DNA of 64,000 bases from Sophora flavescens (GCA_030762895.1 CM061069.1:86375548-86439547); one strand, 5' to 3'; positions 22,401 through 34,812 are shown, counted from the stretch's first letter. Numbers and translations: made by a program. Notes: a model not told the origin generated them from the letters alone.

Positions 22401-23864
22401 TAAATTTCTCATGATCTTATGCTTCTAGATGATGAAAATAGAGATGATTATAAGATCATAGCAATTGGTTTCATGTTAAAAGGATTTTTCTAGAATTAGT
22501 TATGAATTTTCAAAGTTCTAGATCTAGAAACTTAAAAGTGATGAACAACTATGAAATAAACTTCGAATCAAGAAATTGATTGAAGAAAATAGACATGATT
22601 AGAGAAGAAGAATAGGATTCACCTCTTGGATATCAAAAACAAGTGAAGATCCAAGAACTTGCTTCACAAACTTGACACTCAAAGACTTATGAACTTTAGG
22701 TTTTTTGAACAAAAGGTAATAGAAACTAAGTGAAAGGTGAGGAAGGGTATTTATAGGCATGTGGGATGCGCCACTTTTGAGTACCAAGTAGAAAGGAGGT
22801 GGCTTTTCAAAGGATTAAAGTGCAAATAACTCATAGGGACCATTTTGCAAAGATTCCAAAAGTATAAGGACTATTTTGCAAATTGTCAATAAATTGTAAT
22901 AATGACCATGTGCCACAATAAATGTGGTCTTATCTTAACATCACTTTGGCTGATTTTTCTTCAAACTTTTTGGAAAAACCTAGAACACTTGAGAACATTT
23001 GAGATCATTTGAGAACCTTAGAGAATATTGTGGATTTGTGTGGATTTGTGTGGAAACTTCGAGAATCCACTTGACTCTTCCAAACTAAGGCAGACCCCAC
23101 TCCATCTTGGGCCTGCGCATGGGCTTGATAAATTTGGGCTTGAATTCATCTTTGTGGGGCCCACCAAAAAGGCTTAAAGCTTATGATGACATAGGAAACT
23201 TGTATAGTTTCAAATAGGCTTTATGGAATTAATCCATGAACAAGAAATTTTGGGCTTCATAGCCACGTCCATTAAGAGATTGGGAACAAGTATTCTAGCC
23301 CAATTCACTTGAAAAAACTTAGAAACTAACTCAGGGAAAAAAGGGGAATTAACAAAAAGTTGAGGGACTTAAGCGTAAAATTCATAAATGTTTACTTTAA
23401 CCTTGTGGAACCTTCTAGACTTAAAAGTATGATTCATCCCCATGAATCATCTCAAAATTCTAAGATAACCTCTTTATCTTCTCTTGGGAACTCCGAAATC
23501 CACTCTGTCGTCTACCCGATTACGTATTTCGCCCGTAAAACGTAAATTATTTTATTTTTTTATGAAATAAATCTAAAAATACACTCTTTTAGGAAATAAA
23601 ATAAAAATCTTAAGTCTTTCTTTCACAAATTAAAATTAGGTTTTATGAGCAGTAAACTTTTACTGTCAGTGAAAACACAGAAAACGGCAGACCGGTTTCC
23701 ATCTGAATTTTCAACCACAAACTTCCCCGTAACCTTATGAAAATAAGTATAACAAGGAAATGACATTGGTTTGTCCAAAATCATTTTCGAAGTCTCGGAT
23801 AAAAATATATATGTTTATATATTTATTACCGATATTACGAAGCAGTGAAAATCGGGGTGTTACA
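19425..23864 (-). mobile_element. Solo LTR J (4,440 bp) nested in H 5' LTR
   Basis: It is flanked by a perfect 5-bp target duplication GATAT (19420-19424 and 23865-23869). The H LTR sequence is continuous across it when compared with 43560-43600. On the minus strand it begins TGTAACACCCCGATTTTC. Its other end (TTTGACACCC on the plus strand) is mutated from the expected TG. It contains the U3 block (about 23625-23720), the CTAAGCTGGTC phrase (19694) and the TTTTACATC array. There is no internal coding sequence, as expected after LTR-LTR recombination. Confidence 0.9.
20541..20804. repeat. Short tandem array TTTTACATC(G/T)
   Basis: About 26 units of a 9-11 base repeat lie in solo LTR J, alternating irregularly between TTTTACATCG and TTTTACATCT. 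It ends at a TTTCTGTCTGTG boundary. No equivalent array is visible in the related LTRs M and L at the same place, which carry their own, different arrays. Confidence 0.95.
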
Positions 23865-26800
23865 GATATGATTGACGTAAATAGTGACCCTTAGCACTAT
23901 TTATCACTATTATTTACACCATGTAATTATTATTTTCCATATTACAAGAAAAACCCATTTTTTTTATAATTTCTAAATTTGGTTTAAAATTGTTACCAAA
24001 ATTTGAAAAATCCCATTCTCCCTTGGCTGAAGCAGCAGCGCCCCCTCTATAAATACCCTCATCTCACACTTTGCTTCATTTTCTCATTTCTTCTCCCTAG
24101 TCATCACTTACTTCTCTTACTAAAGTTACTATTCATCATCTTCAACCTCTAGCCTTTTGAGTTTGGAAGCTAAGAACCATCCTCATCTTCATCTCTTGCT
24201 CTTTTCTTTCAAGTTTCTAATATCAACTTGCATGTTAATAATTTTTGTTGTAAGTTGATTTTCCTTTAGTGCATGTTCATGAAACCAAATTATTTCAAGT
24301 CCTACTCATCCTCACAACCATCTTCAACCCCTGCATGTTGAAAAAGGCCTTCTTATGACAGGGTGGCCGAAACCCTAATGGAGGAAAGATGGTGGTTCTG
24401 CAAAGAATTTTCACATGCATGATAGTTACCTATGTTATATGTTCATGATTTCAACTTATGTTTTTCAAGGAAAATCTTTTTCACATAAAAATACTATTTA
24501 TCAAACCCTACTCATATTTACTTATATTTTTATGTATTGCATGTGGTGAGAAAGTCATCCAACCCTATGATCATGGTGTTGGCCGAAAACACCAAGAGTA
24601 AAAAGGATGAACTTTTAATGAAAATCTAACATGCATGGTTTAAAGACCTTGATTCATGTATTTTTCAACTCATGTATTTAATCAAAATTTTGTTTTCCTT
24701 CATTTTTATGATTTTATGACTAAAACTCTAGAATATAGAGTAAAGGAAGCCTCACTTGATTCTTTAGGAAGGATGCATGTATGATAATCTATTTCCTTTG
24801 CATGAATGATTTAATGTAGAGTTTGAAAATTTTAAAATCCCTAGCCTTTTTATTTTTAAGGCCGAAACTCACATGAGGAGTTGATGAAGTCTTGACAATT
24901 TTTTAGTTGAATGATGCTTTAAAACATTATATTAGTACATGTATGAAATTAGATGGTTAAAAAATAATATTTTCCACTACTTAAGGTGAAGGCCGAAACC
25001 TATGGATAATGAGGCTAAGAGTTCAAAAATTTAAGCTTTAAGCTTTTATTTTGTCTCTTTGAAGCTTAAGGACTATAAATCCAAAAGCTTGTAAAAAATT
25101 TAAAATTTATAACATTATTTTTTTTAGCATGGCCAAAACATGCATGGAGGTTTTAGGGTGATTTTATAAAATTTTTAACTTATGACGAACATTTATTTTA
25201 TTCAGATTGGTAATCGTAACGAGAACCTAAGTCGGTCTCTTTAAAATACTCAACCGAATCCTTTATTGTTGAACTCTGAGGTAAGGGGAGAAAGCCTGAG
25301 GGATATTACAATTGTGGTAACTATATGCTTGTATGTTTGAATTGTATGGTTGTGTTGATGTTGTTGTTACTTGGGTGAAAAAGTTGGAAAGGCATATGCT
25401 TGTTTTGTTTTGAATTTACAAAATGTTGTTGTTGAAGTGATTGTTTGTATTTATTTTATTTTGTGGCATTGATAATGTGTTGAATTGAATAATATGTTTG
25501 AATGATTTATGTTATACTATGTTGGTTATGTTGCAGTTGTTGAAAGTTGTATTGTTTGTTGCATAGCAGCCTAACCATTGGTTAGAGCCCAATCATTAAG
25601 GTAAGATTAAAGCCTTAATAAAACATATATGAAAGTCAAAAGATACATGTTTTCAAGTTGAAATAAATTTTTCTTTAAAGAGAAGATAAATATTCTTTTA
25701 ACATTTGGTGAAAAATTTAAGAGTTTAAAAATAAAGATTTTCTTCATAAATGTGAAAGAGAAATTATTTTAGAAGAGTTTGAGAATTTTTTTTAAAAGCC
25801 TTAAAATTTTGGAGCTATTTTGTTATGAATATTACTATTGAAGAACAAATCAAATTCTTAATTCCTTATCAAAATATTTTTGTCCTCAATATGTTATAAA
25901 AAGTTTCTTCTCAAAAGTCCCTATTTTTGGAAAAGAGGATCTTTTGCAAAGCAAAGATGGACTTTTAGAAATGAAAGAGAGTTTTCCTATAACTCAAGGT
26001 TTTAAAATGATTTTTAAGAAAGGGAAAATGTTTTTCAAAAAAAGATTTTATTCAAAATAAAAATATCCGATAACTTGGATAAGTTACGGAAGCTTTGTTT
26101 TTGGATTTTGTATTTTTCACTAAACGAAAAAGAAAAAGTTGAAAAGTTGAACCAAGTAACCGAGACGTCGGGATACTAGTGTTTAAAATACGTTGATCTA
26201 TGACTCACGTTGTTATGGACTGTTTGTCTTATATATGTTGTATCAAAATGTTGTGGAAGTGGTAAAAAGGTGAAAGTTGTTTTCTACGACCACAAAGTTC
26301 TAGACTAGTGCACAGGTCTAGGACTGTTGTAATAAGACACTCGGGCTTAAGGTCCTGTGCTGATAATAAAAGTTTTAAGACGTTGAAAACTTTGGAAGGT
26401 CTTGAGCCTTGAGCCTCGACAAAGGAAATAACAAAGCACAAAGAAAAACTGAAAATACAATGATTTTTCTCATGCATTCATTTTTGGTAGACGTGCCTAC
26501 GTTGTTTTGTACGAATACCTTGAAGGGTCAGGTATTTCATGCTACGTTGTTTCATTGTGCCTTGATGGACAATGAAGTCCATTAGCCAGGATTGTTGTGC
26601 CTTGTGTTGGATAGTATGCTATGGACATCCACGCATGTTGCACACTGTGCCAAGAGTTTTGGGTAGTAGAGGAAATTCACGTTGTGCCTATATGGCAATC
26701 AAGCCTGATCAGCTCAATTTTAAAAATTTTAAAACTCCAGAGTCTTGCATAAAAATTTGAATTTTTGAAAACATCATATGTTTTTCGAAGTTGTTGATGT

Positions 26801-26881
26801 GTTGGTGTGATACCATGTTTGATTTAACTATATTCATGTTGTGTATATGATGATGTTTATAGTACTTGATGGTTTGTGTTC

Positions 26882-28203
26882 TGATGTGAGATCCAGCAAG
26901 TGTACCGGATTCGTTGCCAAGTAATAAAAAGATCGATCCCACAGGGACCGTGATCTCAAACCACAACTAATTATTATATCGATAAAACTGGACTGTATAA
27001 AAAAGGGATTTTGAAAAGGTTTTTATTTTTATAATAAGAATCAAGTAACAATCAAATTTAATATCGCAATTAAACAAAACAGGAAAGCAATTCAAATTGG
27101 GGGGTTTCAAATTCAAAAGGGATTCCTAGGAATTGGGTTACCAACAAGATTGTTTATGTTACTAAATTGATTACCCCTTGTTAATTATCTAAATTGCTTT
27201 GAAGGCGAATTTATCCTAAATAAGTTAATGCTCCCTCTCGGGTTACAAAAACCGTGCCCAATTAAACAACCCCTATCTCGTTAATCCTCGAAGGACTGCT
27301 TCTAACTCTCGTGATTTAAGTCCTAAGTCTGATTCTATAGATCTGATACCTAAGTTCATTGTTAGGTTCCTCCTTAGAGTATCAACGACACGTAAATAAG
27401 TGGTCACCAAATTTACGAGTAATTAAAACAATAGAAATCAGATGTAAAGAAAATTCGAAATTAACAAAGGTAAAACATCAATTCATAACATAAATCAGAT
27501 CTTGGGCATAGCCCCAATCCCTAGAAATAAGGCTACTACTCAAGCATTGCCATGGTGATGACAAGCTTGGTTAACAAAAACATGAAATAAAAAATAAGAG
27601 AAGAGAAGATGAAGAAGAAGAAGAGAGATCCTAAAAATTTGCCTAAGTGGTAGCAGCACAAGTCCTCCAAATCTCTGCCTAATTGCCCTATTTATATATT
27701 AGGGTAATTTGAATCCCAATCAAACACAAATTCAGATCAAATCAGTTTCTTCAGATCCAAATATTACGCGTCACGGCCAGGCCGTGACGGATTCTGCCTT
27801 GGGCGTTACTTCACTAATTGGTTTGTCACGGCCGTGACCACCATCACGGCTAGGTCGTGATCAGTTCTGCCTGTGAGGATCTGGTTCAGATGACATGTCA
27901 CGGCCGTGATGGACATCACGGGTTGGCCGTGACCAGTTCTGACTTTAGCCTTCTTTCTTTTCAGTTTTGCTCGATCATGGCCGTGTTTGGCTCATTTTCT
28001 TCACTTTTCAAGCCCCATCTTCATGCAAGCTCCTTCATGGTTAATCTTGAGCATTTTAATCCTTAATTCCTGCACAACAACACCACGAAACCGCCTTACC
28101 CGTTCTAAGGTAAAAACTAACCAAAATCAAATTAAAAATGCCTAAACTATATGAAAATGCATGCAATATGATAAGCAAATATAAGGTGAAATCATACTCA
28201 TCA
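26882..28203. mobile_element. Solo LTR-like insertion N (1,322 bp) in H 5' LTR
   Basis: The H 3' LTR reads straight through at about 46587. Here 1,322 bp are inserted between two copies of TGTTC (26877-26881 and 28204-28208). The ends are TGATG...CATCA, and the interior near 26890-26945 has the phrase GATCGATCCCACAGGGA. TG...CA ends plus a 5-bp duplication fit a solo LTR of a family unrelated to the others here. It holds no protein frame. It carries two and a half copies of the GC-rich palindromic cassette (27771-27933). Confidence 0.85.
27771..27933. repeat. GC-rich palindromic cassette in insertion N (2.5 copies)
   Basis: There is a half unit (27771-27788, TCACGGCCAGGCCGTGAC) and then two full units (about 27825-27861 and 27898-27933), with a period of about 72 bp. 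Each full unit has TCACGGCCGTGA or a close form, a spacer, and a second interrupted palindrome. Each is followed by a (C/G)AGTTCTG(A/C)C-like phrase. Confidence 0.85.
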
Positions 28204-28318
28204 TGTTCCAAGTATGTAGTTATCATGATTATCCATATATCGGTATCTCACCCTTGCATTTTGTTGGTTTTTCTTTTCTATGTGGCATATTTTATTTGTT
28301 TGGGAAAAAATAGATGGA

Positions 28319-28840
28319 TCCGGACGCACCATTGGTTCACTTTCGGATCTGAGCCCTCATATTTGAGAGCTATCAGGACCATGCTGCGTGGGAGTTTCAA
28401 CTAGGAGCCCTCATAGCCTACTATATTAGACCAATGTGTACAGTGAAGGGTAGAGATTTGGATGGACCTGTTTGGAGGGCTCACACTACAAAGATGGTGC
28501 AGATTATGCTACCACCTGTGGATATCTGTCTACAACATTGGGTTGCCCAGGGTTTAGTGGTCTTAGGTCCTCAGCAGCCCCAGGACCCACCTTATCAGGA
28601 GGTAGCACATGTTGAACCTGTTGACGGGACCCACCAGAGATTATGGAGGAGGACCCTCAGGAGGATTTGGAGGACGATCCCTTTGAGGAGATAGATGAGG
28701 ATCCTCAGTATTATCCACTTGACGAGGATGATGATGATGCTCCCCATGAGGGAGGTGGTGTGGATGACCATCCACCGGTTGTATCTCCGCAGGGTGGAGA
28801 TAATCGTAGTGGTCTCCCTGATTGTATCTCCGCAGGTTGT
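28319..28840 (+). pseudogene. LTR-embedded acidic frame, H 5' LTR copy (frameshifted)
   Basis: This is the same frame as 46734-47216 in the 3' LTR. It reads through an in-frame TGA that both LTRs share, has an ATG at 28434, and is shifted near 28628 by loss of one G relative to the other LTR. The acidic tail (EEDPQEDLEDDP, then YYPLDEDDDDAP) continues in a second frame from 28643. The function is unknown. Confidence 0.4.
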
Positions 28841-29159
28841 ATCTGTGCAGTTACTTTGACTTTTGTATCTGACTACGTCTCTTTAAGTTTGTTTAACTCC
28901 TTTTAAGCATGTTAATATTTGAACTTGTTGTTGTGAAAGACTATGTTTTACTTTATGTGTATTCGTGATGCTGTTTATATTGGCGTCATTTATGTTTAAG
29001 GGCGTTTGTGGTGAAAAGTTTTACGATATTTTCAAAGATGTAAATATCTATAATAATAATATATTTTCCAAAAGAAATGGACACGTCGTTAATAATATCA
29101 TTTTTCGTAAAATGAGGTAATTAATGTGATGCTAGGGGGAAAGGGTGTCACATTAAGGG

Positions 29160-29172
29160 TGGTATCAAAGCT
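29160..29172 (+). other. Element H primer-binding site
   Basis: TGGTATCAAAGCT starts eight bases after the LTR end and differs by one base from the initiator tRNA-Met complement TGGTATCAGAGC. Confidence 0.85.
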
Positions 29173-29348
29173 GGTCGAGTCTTTCGGGCATCTTTGGGAT
29201 TAGGCCTGTTGTGTTTGTGTTGTGTGAATCTCTGATTTGACTTGTTTGAATTACTTCCAAGGAAAAAGTTGGAAATAATAAGTGTTGGAAAGTAATTGAA
29301 TATTCTTATCTAGTTGCCATTTAACTGATTTTATCTTATTGGTTAGTC

Positions 29349-30375
29349 ATGGAGCTAGATGCAGGACGAGGACGTGATCGTAGAGGTGGTTTCGTTGGTG
29401 GGAGCGGACCTGTTGATGGGACAATGAATTTTGCAGCACAAGCTATGGCAGACGTTGCAGTTGCCATTGCTCAACATACCGCTACTATGGCTGCACAACA
29501 CCAACAGGAGCAAGCTCGTGCTGAGCAAGCCGCGGAAAGTCGGGCTCTAACATTTTTCTGATGCCAGAACCCTCCTCAGTTTCATGGGGATGTTGATCCT
29601 ATGAAATCTGAATTGTGGATTCAAGAACTCGAGAAGATTTTCGAGTTAATTAACAGCCCTGAAGCAGTACGAGTACCATATGCTACTTTCTTGCTAATGG
29701 GAGATGTTGACTATTGGTGGAGAGGCACCAAGCAACTGCTCGAGGCGAACCAACAAGAAATTACTTGGGAGGTTTTTCGTACTACGTTTCTGGACAAAAC
29801 TTTCCTTAGAGTACTCGAGCTGAGAAAGAGCAGGAGCTTTTGCGCTTGCGACAAGGAGAGATGACCGTTGGGGAATATGCAACCAAGTTCGAGTCATTGG
29901 CCAAATATTTTTGGTTTTTCCAAGAAAACCCATATGAGGGCTGGAAGTGCGAAAGGTTTGAAGGAGGACTGCGGTATGAGATCAGAGACTCAGTGCTACC
30001 ACTAGAGATTAAGAATTTTCAGGCTCCAGTGGAAAAATACAGGAAGATTGAACAGATGAGGACGGAAGGGACAATCAAGGGAACGTTGGGGGACCCACAC
30101 GATCAAGAAACCAGTTCCAAGACCAGAACCAGAAGGGTAAGCAAGCTCAGAAAAAGCCATACTCTAGACCAGTTGGAAATAACCGAAGTCAACAACAGTA
30201 CCGTCTCGTTGCTTCGGTCACTGGAAGTGTCAACCAGAGTAGTCAAGGGCAAAGTCAAGGGAGATGTTTCAAATGTGGAGACCCGAACTACTTGGCTGAT
30301 GTATGTCCCATGAGAGGGATGAAATGCTTTAACTGTGATCGTGTGGGGCATCTGGTAGAAGATTGCAAGGCACCA
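29349..30375 (+). pseudogene. Element H gag (capsid/nucleocapsid), frameshifted
   Basis: This is the structural protein that packages the element RNA. The start at 29349 begins MELDAGRGRD. The first block is alanine/glutamine-rich and stops at 29559-29561, but continues in the same frame with PPQFHGDVDP and the retrotransposon gag core (WIQELEKIFEL, YWWRG, 29601-29815). A shift near 29815 moves the frame to 29840-30110 (GEMTVGEYATKFESLAKYF). A further shift precedes two zinc knuckles, CFKCGDPNYLADVC (histidine replaced by tyrosine) and CFNCDRVGHLVEDC (30325-30366), which would bind RNA. Confidence 0.85.
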
Positions 30376-32034
30376 AAGCGGGAACCCACCGTCAATAGTG
30401 CCAGAGGTTCCAAACCAATAGCTAAGGGAAGAGTCTTTACCACGAGTGGTACTGAAGCCTCAAATTCCAAGGACCTTATGAAAGGTAGTTGTGATATAGC
30501 CGATAATCTTTTAACTGTGCTTTTGGATTCGGGTGCGAAACACTCATTCATCTCAAATGATTGTGTGAGACTCTTGAAATTGCTTATTACTTGTTTGCCG
30601 TATGATTTGATTGTCTCAACCCCTACCGCTGAACCTGTCACTGCTAATTCAGTGTGTTTAAACTGTCCGATTATCATTCAGGATCAGCACTTTCTTGTCG
30701 ATCTAATCTTCTTACCTTTAGTGTAAATAGACGTGATTTTGGGCATGGATTGGTTATCCTCCAATCATGTTCTTTTAGACTGTTCTCGCAAAACGTTAGT
30801 TTTTATGGGCCCTGAGATTTCTGGATTTCTATCTACCCACCAAGTGAAAACTTTTTCAAAGGAAAGAGATCTGAAATGCTTGTTTTTTACAAGCTTAGAA
30901 GTCGAGGAGGAAGTTGTTTTGAGTACGATACCAGTTTTAAGAGACTTCCCCGGAGGTGTTTCCTCCCGATGTGCCAGGATTACCACCGGCGAGGGATATC
31001 GAATTCTCCATCGATCTTGTTCCAGGAACCAGTCCAATATTGATTGCTCCGTACCAGATGTCGCCAACAGAACTTGTGGAATTGAAGGTTCATTTAGAGG
31101 ACCTGTTGTCAAAGCAGTTTATAAGACTAAGTGTTTCCCCGTGGGGAGCACCTGTTCTTTTAGTGCAGAAGAAAGACGGAGGATCGAGACTTTGCGTGTA
31201 TTATAGACAACTCAACAAAGTAATAATTAAGAACAAGTATTCGTTTCCACGCATAGATGATTTGATCGATCAACTGCAAGGAGATACTATTTTCTCAAAG
31301 ATCGATTTGAGGACATGTTACCATCAGATCAGAGTGAAAAATGAAGATATACCAAAGACCGCTTTCCAAACCCGTTATGGGCATTATGAGTAACTTGTAA
31401 TGTCGCTCGGAGTAACTAATGCCCCATACTGTCTTCATGGATTATATGAATTGGGTTTTTCGTCCGTTTTTGGATAAGTCTGTTGTCGTATTCATCGATG
31501 ACACTCTCATCTACTCTAGGAGTCATGAGGAACATGAAGTGCATCTACGACAAGTCCTACAGATCTAACGAGAGAAGGAGCTCTATGTAAAACTCTCTAA
31601 GTGTGAGTTTTGGCATGAAGAGGTGAAATTCTTAGGGCATGTGATTTCCAAAGAAGGAATTACTATCGACCCTGCCAAAGTAGAAGTAGTGCTCTCTTGG
31701 GAAAGACCAAAGACAGTAACATAAATTCAAAGTTTTGTCAGCTTAGCTGGATACTACCGGAGATTCATTAAGGGGTTCTCCAAGATCATAGCACCGTTGA
31801 CTCAACTTACACGGAAGGATCAACATTTTGTGTGGACTGAGAAATGTGAAGAAAGCTTTCAAAAGATAAAGGAACGTTTGACGACGGCATCAGTTCTAAT
31901 ACTTCCCGAACCCAATGAACCTTATGAGGTGTACTGCGACGCTTCGTATCAAGATTTAGGCTATGTATTGATGCAACACCGAAAGGTTGTGGCCTATGCG
32001 TCACGTCAGTTAAAGATTCATGAGAAGAACTACC
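30376..32034 (+). pseudogene. Element H protease, reverse transcriptase and RNase H, truncated
   Basis: This is the polyprotein that matures the particle and copies RNA to DNA. The protease shows LLDSGAKHSFIS (about 30522-30557) with the catalytic D-S-G and ends near ILGMDWLSSNHVLLDC, after an in-frame stop at 30724-30726. The RT frame (30956-31393) has KIDLRTCYHQIRV with the first catalytic aspartate. The FIDD box (31491-31502) lies after a frameshift near 31440. RNase H begins at 31797 with the catalytic aspartate in YCDAS and is cut at 32034, after KNYL, by the start of element M. The rest of RNase H is not found downstream at 41805, so about 150 codons are missing. Confidence 0.85.
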
Positions 32035-32763
32035 TGTAACACCCCCACTAGGCATTACTACGTAACACATACGGATTTAAATTAAAAGATAGTTTGCTGG
32101 TTGTTTTTCGAGAAATTATTTTCTTTCAAGTCAGAAAACTGGGGTATAAAAAATTTTCTTCTGCAGATAACTCTGAAACCAAAATACGTACATTTAAACA
32201 GTAAAGTCACATTTGGAACAAAGTCGCCACAACGTACAATATCTTTCAAAAAGTTTCAAAATTCGAAGGGAAAGGCGTAAACTACAGACTGATACATATA
32301 ACACTACATTTACCGACCTCTTCAGATAATAGACCCAACCCTGACTCCTAAGCTGGTCACTCTATCAAATATTCATTGGAGAGACCCCCATGGCCATCCC
32401 CCAATCAGAATACTCCTTCAACCATTTAAAACTAAGTCTTCGAGCTACTTAGGAAGACTCCTCTACACCATCGGAGCTAGAGTACCAAGGTACAACAGCA
32501 AAACCAGAAGAAACCTGATATATTTGTAGGGTGAGACACCAATATATGGATTGGACACAATAACCATATGCACGATACATGCATCACATCAACATATTAA
32601 CAATTACCAAATATTAATAGATGAATCAACAAGTATTGTATAAATGGGTTTAATACCCGTACAGTCAACTTTTATGAAGATTATGCATGACACTTCAATA
32701 TTCAAGCTCTAAAGCTTAATCTCCGGAGATCCCAACATCCTCAAAATGAGTTGATCAGGCTCG

Positions 32764-32935
32764 ATACATCGTCTCATTGGCTAGTCAAGCACAATGACAA
32801 TACATCGTCTCATTGTCCATTTAAGCACAAAAATATGTACATCATCTCATTGTCCATTTAGGCACAACAACACACGTACGTCGTCTCATTGTCCCTTTTG
32901 GGAACAACGATAATACATCGTCACATGATACCCTT
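32764..32935. repeat. About 45-bp tandem array in LTR M
   Basis: Four to five diverged units are built on TACATCGTCTCATTGTCC followed by a TTTAAGCACAA-like phrase. Related single-copy phrases occur in LTRs H (about 26545), J (about 20130) and L (about 50700), so the array was amplified from a segment common to the group. Confidence 0.75.
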
Positions 32936-34586
32936 TCTATTAAGGTCTCACATTAAACCACGTCGGGCACGTCTGCCATAAATGCAAATGTAAAACATTT
33001 TTGTTCTCGATATTTTCTTTGTGTTCATTCTCATTCGTTGTCAAAGCTCAAAAGCTAACAACTTTCCATAATTTTCATCATTTGAAATTATTCAACATCA
33101 ACACGGGACACGCACTCCGAGTGCTCAATCACCACACCTTAGACTGATGCACCAGTCTTGGGCTTGTGGTTATAGAAAACATCTTACAATTTTATCCATG
33201 TTTTGTTTCAACATGATTAGGACTCTTAGTCCATAACACCATGATTAGGACTCTCGGTCCACAATACTTGACATGGATCAAAGATCAACATGCACATTAT
33301 AGAATACTAGAAGCGACGTCTCGCGAACTAGATTCGATTTCCACATATTCTTACTTTTCGTTCAGTAAAACAAAAATACCAAAATAAAACCTCGGTATCC
33401 TATCCAAGTTACCGGAATATTTTCAAAGCATTTAGTAGGAAATCCTTTCCTAGAGAAAATCATTTATAAAACATTTATAGGAAAACTACTTTCTTTTGAA
33501 ATCCTTTCGTTTTTCCATAACACTTTAACACTTCATCAAATATTTTTCTTAAAATCATTTCTAAATAGAATAAAGTCAAATATTTCTCAAAGGTTTTTCT
33601 TTCATAAAACACATGTCTATAAAAGATATTCTCTTGTGTAAAATTCTTATTCATGAGAAGGTAGCTTTCCTTTAACTTAAAAATATTTCAACACATGTTC
33701 TAAAAATCTCATCTATCAAAATAAAAACATTACTTGAATATTTTGTTTCCAAATCATATTCTTTAATCAAATAAAACTTCCAAATGAAATATCTTTGTTT
33801 CAGGATCTCATAAAGCTTACTAAGGCTTTTATTCTCATAGTTATTTCAGCACCGACGAATGTCAAGCTTCTCGGACATCAATAAATCATCAATATAATAT
33901 CAGTCAATAGTATAACAATTAATAACAGTCCATGACATATATGATTCATCATACTTCAGTCAAGTAAATAATCAAGTAAGAAATCAACATCAGACTGTTA
34001 CCACAACAGTTCAAGTATATAAATCATTCAAACATTGATTCCAATACTATAACACGATCCAGATAAATCAAATAATTCACATACACACATGCACACGGTT
34101 ATTGAGTATCCCTCAGGCAAGCTCCCCTTACCTTTGGTGAAGGTTAAAGTGCTTGTTGTTTGAAGTATCAAACCACGAACGTCCTTGCTTACTTCACGAT
34201 GAATGTCTAGGTTTATGAACACAATACCACAAGTTAAAAGTTAACCAAGAACACTAAACCAAGAGGGTATAGGTTCGGCCGTGGCATAAAATAGGGTTTG
34301 AGGTTTTCAAACAAAGAATACAACTCATGGATCAATGATCCTTAAGTGTTAGGAGTTCATAACCAAGGTTCACTTTACAAAGATAGAACAAAAATCCCAC
34401 TAAATCCAGCTTAGGGTTTTGGCCTCTTTAGCATAAGTAGGCTAGAAATTTCCAACCCTTCTAGGCTCTTAGATTTAGCGTTAAAAGGTACCAAGAAGTC
34501 TAAACTCAAGATCATATTTGGAAAGTTGAAATAAGGCATCCTAGGTCCACAACCACATAGGTTCGGCCATCATAGGAGAAATAGGC

Positions 34587-34812
34587 TAGAAATCTTTATA
34601 CTTTCCAATCTCTTAGACTTAGCATCCAAATGTATTAAGGAGCTCAAGTCCATGATCATATTGGAAAATAAAAACAAAACATCTAGGTTCACAACCATCA
34701 TAGGATAAACAAGTTAGAAATCTTTAAACTTTCCAATCTCTTAGACTTAGCATCCAAATGTATTAAGGAGCTCAAGTCCATGATCATATTGGAAAATGAA
34801 AACAAAACATCC
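34587..34812. repeat. 128-bp tandem duplication in LTR M
   Basis: Two nearly identical copies about 128 bp apart start at GAAATCTTTATACTTTCC and GAAATCTTTAAACTTTCC. They share the AAATGTATTAAGGAGCTC segment. Confidence 0.85.

Larger units (their letters stand above)
18996..29152 (+). repeat. Element H 5' LTR (interrupted by J and N)
   Basis: The start TGTAACGCC and the following GATTTTTCTGCTTGTCTG match 43152 onward. The LTR resumes at 23870 after insertion J and at 28209 after insertion N, then ends at 29152 in GGGTGTCACA. It carries several GGCCGAAAC motifs (24365, about 24580, 24860, 24990), the CCATATATCGGTATCTCACC block (about 28231) and a frameshifted copy of the LTR-embedded acidic frame. 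Confidence 0.85.

Noticed and set aside
26229..26966. Short minus-strand frames near 26229-26966
   Set aside because: They lie in H LTR sequence and across the insertion N boundary, and the equivalent LTR region does not preserve them.
30288..30677. Minus-strand open frame of 129 aa
   Set aside because: It overlaps antisense to the H zinc knuckle and protease, which are supported by motifs.
30765..31112. Minus-strand open frame of 115 aa
   Set aside because: It is a shadow of the H protease/RT region on the opposite strand.
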